From the NCBI GenBank assembly GCA_016717595.1, contig JADKFE010000104.1:1-13703 (forward strand): DNA of 13,703 nucleotides, written 5' to 3'. This DNA comes from Deltaproteobacteria bacterium (lineage in GTDB: Bacteria; Myxococcota_A; UBA796; CAJQPC01). The notes under the pieces were generated by a model. The model made no database searches, was not told the DNA's origin, and saw only the letters and a list, made by a program, of their open reading frames with translations. The position numbers and the translations under genes were made by a program. Positions 1 through 6,260 of the stretch are shown here, in pieces (position 1 is the stretch's first letter; every line of letters starts with the position of its first letter).

Positions 1-2
1 AC

Positions 3-74
3 AGCCTCCCGTCGTTTAATGCCTCCACGGAGTCGTTCTACTGCGACGCCGGGACCGCCTGCACGCCCGACTGA
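3..74 (+). CDS. C-terminal end of an unidentified protein (partial, 5' end outside window)
   Basis: Only the last 23 codons before TGA at 72-74 are present. In this frame 21 of 23 codons end in G or C, as in the real genes of this window, while the other two plus-strand frames lose that bias, so I take this as genuine coding sequence. The tail contains FYCDAG and TACTPD, with two cysteines close to the C-terminus, which suggests an exported, possibly disulphide-bonded protein. The gene is convergent with the phosphoesterase at 85-897 and separated from its stop by 10 bp. No family can be named from so short a piece. Confidence 0.5.
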   Translation, partial: SLPSFNASTESFYCDAGTACTPD

Positions 75-84
75 AGCGCCCGCT

Positions 85-897
85 TTAACGAAGCTCCCTC
101 AACCCCCCATCCTCATCCCGCACGATCAACGCCACGCTCTCCCGGCCCGCGCCGACGTGCGCCAAGGCGATCACCTGGGTCTCGCCGCCATCAGGCCAGC
201 GCAGGGTGCGGCGTAGGGGGACGTGCATGTGCCCCAGGAGCAGCAGCTTGGGGCGGAGCAGCTCGACGAGGGCGCGGGCGGGGGCGTTGCCGACGTCTTC
301 GCCGAAGAAGCGGCGGCCGGTGGCGGCGCTGAGCTCCTCGTGGGTGACGAGGCCCGCGGGCCAGGAGTGCAGCATGAGGATGTCGGCGGGGCCGAGGTCC
401 AGGGCCTGACTCAGCTCGGCCTCGGTGAAGTAGGTGAGCTCTTTGTTGGAGACCGTGCGGAAGGCGGAGCCCGGGGGGCGCGGCCCGCGGGAGCGCTCGG
501 GGTGGTGAATGCCGGAGACGCCGATGATGCGCAGGCCCTCGAGCTCGACGGCGCCGACGCGGCCGACGTAGTGGCAGCCGGGGATCAGCGCCGCGCCGCC
601 CGGGGTCTCGTCGAGGAAGGCGTAGGGCTCGTGGTTGCCGCCGATGAAGTACAGGGGCCATGGGAAGGCCTCTTCACCGCGGTGAAACCGTGGGAAGTCG
701 CCGACATGGCGGTACTTTTGAGGCGCGGCCATGGACTCCAGGTCGCCCTCGTGGCGGTGGGGCTCAAAGTCGCCGACCTGCAGCACGGCGGTGAGCTCGA
801 CGCCGCGGGCGCGGGCGATCCCCGAGACGAGGCGCACCATCGCGCGGTGCTCGCCGTGAACGTCGCCCACGGCGGCGAAGGTGATCGGGGTGGGCAT
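85..897 (-). CDS. Calcineurin-like metallophosphoesterase resembling RNA lariat debranching enzyme (Dbr1-like)
   Basis: This 270-residue soluble protein has no signal peptide and is predicted to be a cytoplasmic dinuclear-metal phosphodiesterase. All metal-ligand motifs of the superfamily are visible in order: GDVHG (D12, H14), VGDF (D43), GGNHE (N88, H89), LHSWP (H177) and GHMH (H223, H225). The stretch from D43 to H89 closely follows eukaryotic Dbr1, which cuts 2'-5' branch bonds in intron lariats. Shared elements are an HR-x-E-x-DL segment, M-A-x-P-x-KYRH, a GE before a proline, and FIGGNHE. An insertion at about 130-152 sits where Dbr1 has its lariat-recognition loop. Dbr1 typically has Cys where D12 lies, so metal choice and substrate may differ. 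The ATG at 897 is supported by GAGGAG 7 nt upstream (905-910 on the plus strand). It is divergent from the 991 gene. I am sure of the superfamily; Dbr1 relatedness is likely, and the substrate is unknown. Confidence 0.9.
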   Translation of the reverse strand: MPTPITFAAVGDVHGEHRAMVRLVSGIARARGVELTAVLQVGDFEPHRHEGDLESMAAPQKYRHVGDFPRFHRGEEAFPWPLYFIGGNHEPYAFLDETPGGAALIPGCHYVGRVGAVELEGLRIIGVSGIHHPERSRGPRPPGSAFRTVSNKELTYFTEAELSQALDLGPADILMLHSWPAGLVTHEELSAATGRRFFGEDVGNAPARALVELLRPKLLLLGHMHVPLRRTLRWPDGGETQVIALAHVGAGRESVALIVRDEDGGLRELR

Positions 898-904
898 CGG
901 CGCG

Positions 905-910
905 CTCCTC
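905..910 (-). promoter_or_regulatory. Ribosome binding site of the phosphoesterase gene
   Basis: On the minus strand this reads GAGGAG, 7 nt before the ATG at 897-895. It fixes the start of the Dbr1-like gene. Confidence 0.7.
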
Positions 911-953
911 GTCGGCGGTTGGTGGGGGTCGCGGTGCTTCCCGCGCGCCTGGA

Positions 954-962
954 TGCTATAAT
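954..962 (+). promoter_or_regulatory. Extended -10 promoter of the 991-6238 operon
   Basis: TGCTATAAT is a perfect extended -10 element (TG-n-TATAAT). No good -35 hexamer lies 16-18 bp upstream, which is usual for extended -10 promoters. The start of transcription would fall near 969, giving a leader of about 20 nt with AAGG (981-984) before the ATG at 991. AT-rich hexamers are rare in this GC-rich DNA, so a chance match here is unlikely. Confidence 0.65.
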
Positions 963-990
963 CGGCGCCTGCCCACCCCGAAGGCGCCCT

Positions 991-2283
991 ATGCTTCTGC
1001 TGCTCTGGCTTGTCAATCCTTTAGAGGCCGCTTGTGTGGAGCGGGTCTCCGCCGAGGCCCTCAGCGCCCAAGTTCAGGCCCTCATCGAGCCCGTCGCGTT
1101 CGCCGAGGACAGCGTCGCTGGCGAGCTCGCAGCCATCGAGGCCACGCTGCGCCTCGGCTGTCTTGAGCAGGCCGTCCCCCGAGAGACCCTCGGCGCCCTG
1201 TTCATGGCCCAAGGCGCCTATGAGCTCCTTCGTGGCGGCGATCCCCAGCGCGCCGACACGCTCTTACGCCGCGCCGCGGCCCTGACCGCGCCCATCGAGC
1301 CCGCCTACGGCCCCAAGGTAGAGGAGGCTTACCGCGCCGCCGTCAACGGCATGCGCGGCGACGCCGTCTTGGAGCTGTCGTTCCCGGCGCGGCCCGAGGT
1401 CGTCCTCGTGGACGGTGAGGTGGTCTACGACGCCGTCGAGCGCCGGGTGCTCCTGGGCTCTCACCTTGTGCAGTGGTACAGCGCCGAGCTCGGCTGGTCC
1501 GCCGAGTGGGTTGACCTGAACGAGTGGGGTGAGCGGCGCCTCGTCGGCGGCGGCCCGCCCTTGCCCGACGAGCTCGGCCCGCTCCCCTCCGAGGCCGACA
1601 AAGGGGGGCGCACCAAGACCCCGAAGGAGCCTCGCGCCACGGGAGACTCCCCCCGCGTCTCCGTCACCGGCCTCGTGGGCTACGCCGTGAGCGCGGCGCC
1701 AGAGATCACCACCGACGACGTTCGCGCCGACGCCTTGGGCTTTATGCCCACCTTCGCCGCCGAGGCCCGCCTGGGCGCCCTCTCCGTCTCCGGGCGCTTT
1801 AGCCCCGGCGCCACCCCGCTGCCGATGCCCACGGACTCGGACTTGGGCGGCCCGGCCATGCCCAATGAGCTGCGGGCGCTGTACAGCTTTCAGCAAGACA
1901 AGCCGCTGAGCGTCGGGGTCGGGCTGTTGGTGATCACTCAGCCCACGGTCACCTTTGAGGAGGTGCTGCTCACCGCCGAGGGCGAGCAGGTCGCCGTCGA
2001 GGCCCCCAGCTTCGGCGCGGCGCCTGGCGCGGGGCCGCTTGTGCGGCTGAGCCTCAGCGGCGGAGAGTCCCTCCAGTGGGCGGTCTCCGCGCGCGGCGCC
2101 TGGACCACCGCCCCCGAGGCCGGCGCCGCCGTCTCAGGCGCCTTGGCCGGTCAGATGGCCCTGCCCGTTGGGCCCATCGACGTGATCCTCGGCGCCGAGC
2201 TTGGCGGCCTCAAGGCGATGGAGAGCCAGCCCGGGCCCTGGCTTTATCCCCAGGTGGTCGGGGGTGTTCAGTGGTCGCGCTGA
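991..2283 (+). CDS. Exported envelope protein with PEGA-like module and possible C-terminal beta-barrel
   Basis: This 430-residue protein is of unknown function. It starts with a short hydrophobic signal (MLLLLWLV...LEA) that unusually has no positive residue, then a helical domain (about 15-120) with C15 and C57 that could form a disulphide. Residues about 127-165 (VLVDG followed by LLGSHLVQW) look like a PEGA-type beta module. A charged, proline-containing linker (about 188-222) leads to a roughly 205-residue region of alternating hydrophobic strands and glycines ending GGVQWSR, compatible with a small outer-membrane beta-barrel. The ATG at 991 follows the extended -10 at 954-962 and AAGG at 981-984. 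The open frame continues upstream, but only antisense to the phosphoesterase. It overlaps the next gene by 13 bp and so is first in an operon with a lipoprotein and a kinase. The overall plan resembles unnamed proteins I associate with Myxococcota genomes. Domain placement is inference. Confidence 0.8.
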   Translation: MLLLLWLVNPLEAACVERVSAEALSAQVQALIEPVAFAEDSVAGELAAIEATLRLGCLEQAVPRETLGALFMAQGAYELLRGGDPQRADTLLRRAAALTAPIEPAYGPKVEEAYRAAVNGMRGDAVLELSFPARPEVVLVDGEVVYDAVERRVLLGSHLVQWYSAELGWSAEWVDLNEWGERRLVGGGPPLPDELGPLPSEADKGGRTKTPKEPRATGDSPRVSVTGLVGYAVSAAPEITTDDVRADALGFMPTFAAEARLGALSVSGRFSPGATPLPMPTDSDLGGPAMPNELRALYSFQQDKPLSVGVGLLVITQPTVTFEEVLLTAEGEQVAVEAPSFGAAPGAGPLVRLSLSGGESLQWAVSARGAWTTAPEAGAAVSGALAGQMALPVGPIDVILGAELGGLKAMESQPGPWLYPQVVGGVQWSR

Positions 2284-4562
2284 GCGTCTTGTTGGCGTTG
2301 GTTGGCTGCGGCAGCTCCGTGAGCTGGGAGCTGCTCAAGGGCGACTGTAGGCCGACCGGTGAGGAGATCTGGTACGACGGTGTGGATCAGGACTGTGACG
2401 GCAACGATGATGATCAAGACGGCGACGGGATCAGCGTCGATGAGGACTGCTGGGACGATCCCAACGACGCCACGTTCTTGGCGGACGCGGTCGGCTCGGG
2501 GCTCACGCTGACCGCCGCCGAGGTCTTCCCCGGCGCTGAAGAGGCCTGGTACGACGGCGTGGATCAGGACTGCGACGGCGCGAGCGACTTCGATCAAGAC
2601 GGCGACGGCTTTGAGAGCGCCAATGACGAGCAGGCCGACGGCAGCGTCGGGGACGACTGTGTCGATGGCGGCGTGAACGATGAGGTGTTTGAGGACTCCT
2701 GCTCTGGGGAGCTTATCACCGTGGACCCGGAGGACGCGGCGAGCGTCAATCCGGACGCCGAGGACACCTTCTATGACGGCGTCGACCAGAACTGCGACGG
2801 CGCGGATGACAATGACGGGGACGGCGACGGCTACGCGGTGTGTGACGAGTGTGACGACGCTGACCCCGAGACCTTCCCTTCCGACATTCCTGAGGTCTGG
2901 TACGACTGCGCAGACCAGAACTGCGACGGCAACGACGGCGACCGTGACGGCGACGGCTACGTAGACGCCGAGTACACCGCCTCCTGCGCCGACTGGGCGA
3001 CGATCAACCCCGGGCGACCCGACAACGACTGCGACGACGATGACACCACCGTGAATCCTGCCGCAGAAGAAGGTGTGGGCGACGGCAAAGATCAGAACTG
3101 TGACGGATTGGAGAGCTGCTACGACGATGACGATGATGATGGTTACCGAGACGACGCCGGCTCCGTGATCGCCTCGATAGACCTCGACTGCACCGACAGC
3201 GGCGAGGCCACGGCCTCCGACCCCACCGGCGACTGTGACGACAAAAATGGCGCCATCAACCCTGGTGGCAAGGAGGTCTGCGACGCATCCAACGCCGACG
3301 AAGACTGCGATGGGAAGGCCGACAACGACGACCTTCCCTCCACCGGCACCACGCGCTACTACAAAGATGCTGATGGCGACACCTACGGCGACGTCTCCGA
3401 CATCGGCGCGCTGCGCTGCGACGCTGACACAACCTACAAGGTCACCAACAACACCGACTGCAACGACGCGCTCCAGCATCAACACCGCCGCCACGGAGAT
3501 CGCCGGGGACGACGTAGACCAGAACTGCGACAGCAAAGAGACCTGCTATACCGACGCCGACAACGACGGCTATCGGCCGAACAGCACCAGCACCGTCAGC
3601 TCGTCAGACAAAACTGCACAGACAGTGGCGAGGCCAAGTCCACCGAGCCGACAACGGACTGCGATGACAGCAAGAGCACCGTTAACCCGGCACCGAGGTC
3701 TGCGACGCCTCCAACGTCGATGAGGACTGCGACGGGCTTGAGGAATGACGACTCCTCAGTCTTGTCGACGAGCAAGCTCCGCTACTACCGGACGCCGACA
3801 GCGACGGCTATGGTGACGAGGCCGATGGAGGTGCGCTCTGATGGGACCTCTACCTACTCGGCGGCAACAATGATGACTGTGACGACTCGGTCGCCACGAC
3901 AAACCCTGGCGTCACCACAGACTCGTGCTGGAAGGCGTAGACAACGACTGTGACGCTGTCGTGGATGAAGGGGCTTCCAGGGGCGAGCTGTTACCTCTCG
4001 ACGGGTGGTCAGCTGGTGATCAGCGAGCTGTTCATCAAAGGTGACGCCACGACCGACCCCGAAGGTGAGTGGTTTGAGGTGTACAACCCCACTCTACCCG
4101 CACGGTGTACATGGAGTCGATGACGATCACACGAAAAAACACCATAACAGCAGACGTCTCATTTACCATGAATGAGGTCCTCGCTGTCGCCCCGCAAGGA
4201 ACGGTCGTGTTCTGCTATGTTGATACCTATCTCGGCGCCGACTGTGATTTTGAGTACGGCGCGATCACAGGGTCCAACTTCCAGCTCACCCAGAACAGCA
4301 ACACCACCCTTGTGATCGCCACTGGTTCCGCAGACAGCCCCTCACGCACGCTCGACAGCGTCAACTACGATGGCAGCGCATCAGCGGGGGCCCTGGCCCG
4401 GGGTCATTCCAAGGTTACTCCTACGAGCTTAAGCCCACGAAGCTCACCGCCGCCGGCAACGACATCGGCTCCAACTGGTGCGAGACCACCGGCAGCGCCT
4501 ACTACACCAGCGGCGGCAACTCCGACTACGGCACCCCCAACGCCCCCAACACCTGCCCATGA
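2271..4562 (+). CDS. MopE-type metal-binding-repeat lipoprotein with C-terminal lamin-tail domain (reading frame broken by indels)
   Basis: The GTG at 2271 begins a lipoprotein signal with lipobox LVGC (C13); no other in-frame start fits. About nine units follow of the 'putative metal-binding motif' type seen in MopE-like proteins (D-C-x-D-...-N-P-...-D-Q-D/N-C-D-G), interleaved with D-x-D-x-D-G calcium-type loops as in thrombospondin type 3 repeats. The C-terminus is a lamin-tail domain (see 3989-4562). The frame is intact from 2271 to about 3470. After that, coding similarity jumps between all three frames through about eleven single-base indels near 3471, 3611, 3689, 3741, 3790, 3836, 3860, 3925, 3971, 4101 and 4388. 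They sum to -3, so the final frame equals the first. Motif residues stay conserved in whichever frame is open, which argues for sequencing error over decay, but a pseudogene is possible. The stop (TGA 4560-4562) overlaps the kinase start in an ATGA. Likely role: cell-surface Ca- or metal-binding lipoprotein. Confidence 0.75.
2370..3960 (+). repeat. Degenerate protein-level repeats: MopE-type D-Q-D/N-C-D-G units
   Basis: The Cys codon of the D/N-C-D-(G/S/A) core recurs at about 2394, 2571, 2793, 2922, 3099, 3306, 3526, 3728 and 3949, with spacing 129 to 222 bp. Four units carry the longer block W/F-Y-D-(G/C)-(V/A)-D-Q-D/N-C-D-G (near 2370, 2547, 2769 and 2898). Asp codons (GAC/GAT) dominate the stretch. 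The repeats are related at amino-acid level and only partly at DNA level, so this is a repeated domain and not a microsatellite. Confidence 0.8.
3989..4562 (+). other. Lamin-tail domain (LTD) at the C-terminus of the 2271 lipoprotein
   Basis: After the last metal-binding repeat the frame reads CYLSTGGQ, LVISELFIKG and GEWFEVYNPT, the signature opening of the LTD beta-sandwich (hydrophobic-I-S/N-E ... G-E-W-hydrophobic-E-hydrophobic-Y-N). After one indel near 4101 it continues with VYMESMTI, then VLAVAPQGTVVFCY and LDSVNYDG. After another indel at the G run 4386-4390 it ends with SNWCETTGSAYY and GTPNAPNTCP, the usual LTD closing pattern (W-C ... G-T-P-x-x-x-N-x-C). Lamin-tail domains in bacteria occur on secreted or surface proteins, often beside metal-binding repeats. 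Composition is lower in GC than the neighbours (32 of 60 bases G/C at 4141-4200). Confidence 0.75.
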
Positions 4563-6238
4563 ACCCCTCTCTCACCCTCCCCGCCTCGCTCCCCGACGAC
4601 ATCGAGCTCCTGGAGACCCTCGGCGCGGGGACCTTCGGCACGGTGTATGTCGCGCGGGTTCGTGACGGGGCGCTGACGCGTACGGTCGTGCTCAAGGTGC
4701 TCAAGCAGGACTGGTCGAAGGATCCCGAGGCCCTGCGCCGGGCGCGGGATGAGGCGGCCATGTTGTCGCGGCTCAACCATGACAACATCGTGCGGGTGGA
4801 GCGGCTCACCACCTGGCGCGGGCACGTCACCGTCGTGATGGAGCACCTCCTGGGCCTGTCGTTGGATCAGGTGCTGCGGCATCATGGGCCGCTGCCGGTG
4901 TGGTCGGCCCTGGAGATCACCAGCCGGGTGTGCTCGGCCTTAGACGCCGCCTACGCGGGGGTGCCCCCGGGCGAGGCCAAGCCGCTGCGGATTGTACACA
5001 GAGACATCAAGCCGTCGAACATCTTGCTCACGGTCTCTGGCGCGGTGAAGGTGCTCGACTTTGGCGCCGCCCGCGCGGAGTTTGACGCCCGTGAGGCCGC
5101 CACCCGCAGCATGGCCTTCGGCACGCCGCTTTACATGGCGCCGGAGTGTTTTGACGCGGGGCCGCCCGGCCCGCCCGTCGACATCTACGCCTTGGGCGCC
5201 ACCCTCGTGGAGCTGATCTCGGGGGAGCCCCTGGGCAAGCTCTCGGTGAGCCCGCAGCGGTTCTGGCCTGCCCTGCAGGCGCGGCTCAAGCTGTTGAGGT
5301 TTGTGGATCTGCCCGAGGGCCCGGCGCGAGAGGCCACCTTGGAGCTGATCTCTCGCACGTTGCGGTATGATCCCGACCGCCGCCCCGACGCACAGACGCT
5401 CCGCGCCGCCCTGCGGGAGCTGATGAACAAGCAGCCGATCCCACGATTTGGCCTGGATCAGCTCGGCGAGACCGTGGTGGATCCGCTCTATCGCCGCCGC
5501 GAGGTGCTCCCGGCGACTCCCCCCGACGGCTCCCTCGCGGTGCAGAGGCTCCCCGCGGCGCCGCCGCCGACCCCGCCGCCGACGCCGCAAAAAATAACAG
5601 ACGCCCCCGACGTCTTGCCGCCTTCACGGCCGTCACAGAAGCGCGCCGCCCCGCCGCCCACGGTGCCGACGCCGCCGCCCCGGGTGAAGGCGCGCCCCGC
5701 GCCGGAGACGCCGCGTCGTGGGTGGTTGGGCCCCTTGGCGGTGATGGGCGCGGGGCTTGGGGTGGGCGGGATGATCGCCCTGGCGCTGTTTGTGGGGAAT
5801 GGTGGGCAGGTGGAGACCGTCGAGCCGCTGCCCGTGGACGAGGTCGCCGAGCCGCCGCAGGCGAACACGACGACCGCTCCTGAGGTGAAGCCGACGGAGG
5901 CCACCTCGGCGGGGTCAACGCCCCCCAAGACGCCGCCGACCGAGGCCGCGCCGGTGAAGAAGGTCGAGGAGCCCGCGGTCAAGGCACCCCCAAAACCCCC
6001 GCCGCCCACAGGCGCGCTCACGGTGAAGTCTCTGCCCGCCGGGGCCACGGCCAGCGCCAAAGGCGTAAGCTGCACGACCCCCTGCACCTTGACCCTGCCC
6101 CAAGGCGCCCACAAGGTGAGCGTCACCTTCCCCAGCTCCGCGGCCGGGCCAGAGCTGAGCGGGAGCTGCACGGTGCAGCTCGCCGCGACGGGCACGCTCA
6201 AGGTGAAGCGGGTTGAGGCGGGGGTGTCTTGTGAGTGA
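4559..6238 (+). CDS. Transmembrane Ser/Thr protein kinase with PEGA-like periplasmic domain
   Basis: This is a 559-residue Hanks-type kinase. The catalytic domain (about 15-290) is complete: glycine loop GAGTFGTVY (22-30), ATP-anchoring K46, helix-C E65, HRDIKPSN (147-154) with catalytic D149, DFG (167-169) and APE (194-196). A long Pro/Ala-rich juxtamembrane linker (about 312-386) leads to one transmembrane helix (about 389-412). A second Pro/Thr/Lys-rich stretch follows outside the membrane, and then a PEGA-like module (about 484-555) with LPAGA, CTTPCTLTLPQGAHKVSV and four cysteines. The ATG at 4559 overlaps the TGA of the lipoprotein gene (ATGA) and no Shine-Dalgarno is visible, so translation is probably coupled. 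The open frame upstream of 4559 is only a shadow of the lamin-tail coding sequence. Role by family: membrane signalling kinase. Sensing of its operon partners by the periplasmic domain is inference. Confidence 0.95.
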   Translation: MNPSLTLPASLPDDIELLETLGAGTFGTVYVARVRDGALTRTVVLKVLKQDWSKDPEALRRARDEAAMLSRLNHDNIVRVERLTTWRGHVTVVMEHLLGLSLDQVLRHHGPLPVWSALEITSRVCSALDAAYAGVPPGEAKPLRIVHRDIKPSNILLTVSGAVKVLDFGAARAEFDAREAATRSMAFGTPLYMAPECFDAGPPGPPVDIYALGATLVELISGEPLGKLSVSPQRFWPALQARLKLLRFVDLPEGPAREATLELISRTLRYDPDRRPDAQTLRAALRELMNKQPIPRFGLDQLGETVVDPLYRRREVLPATPPDGSLAVQRLPAAPPPTPPPTPQKITDAPDVLPPSRPSQKRAAPPPTVPTPPPRVKARPAPETPRRGWLGPLAVMGAGLGVGGMIALALFVGNGGQVETVEPLPVDEVAEPPQANTTTAPEVKPTEATSAGSTPPKTPPTEAAPVKKVEEPAVKAPPKPPPPTGALTVKSLPAGATASAKGVSCTTPCTLTLPQGAHKVSVTFPSSAAGPELSGSCTVQLAATGTLKVKRVEAGVSCE

Positions 6239-6260
6239 GACGCGCTGGCGGTGAGGCGCC

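Noticed and set aside
74..87. Short AAGC/GCTT hairpin between the first two convergent genes
   Set aside because: The stem is only 4 bp, so it is likely chance despite the following TTAA.
223..990. In-frame upstream extension of the 991 gene
   Set aside because: It runs antisense through the phosphoesterase, whose catalytic motifs are complete. A promoter and ribosome site lie just before 991.
2268..3536. Long open frame on the minus strand, 422 codons, very rich in Val and Ala
   Set aside because: It is antisense to the Asp-rich repeats: GAC/GAT codons read backwards give GTC/ATC. It has no domain, and the plus strand has clear motifs and a lipobox.
4478..4558. Possible N-terminal extension of the first kinase
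   Set aside because: It is an out-of-frame reading of the lamin-tail end (low-complexity Arg/Gln/Pro), and the ATGA overlap gives a natural start at 4559.
6241..6260. Possible terminator between the convergent kinase and binding-protein genes
   Set aside because: Only a 4-bp GGCG/CGCC stem with a 6-nt loop is visible, with no T-tract; too weak to call.
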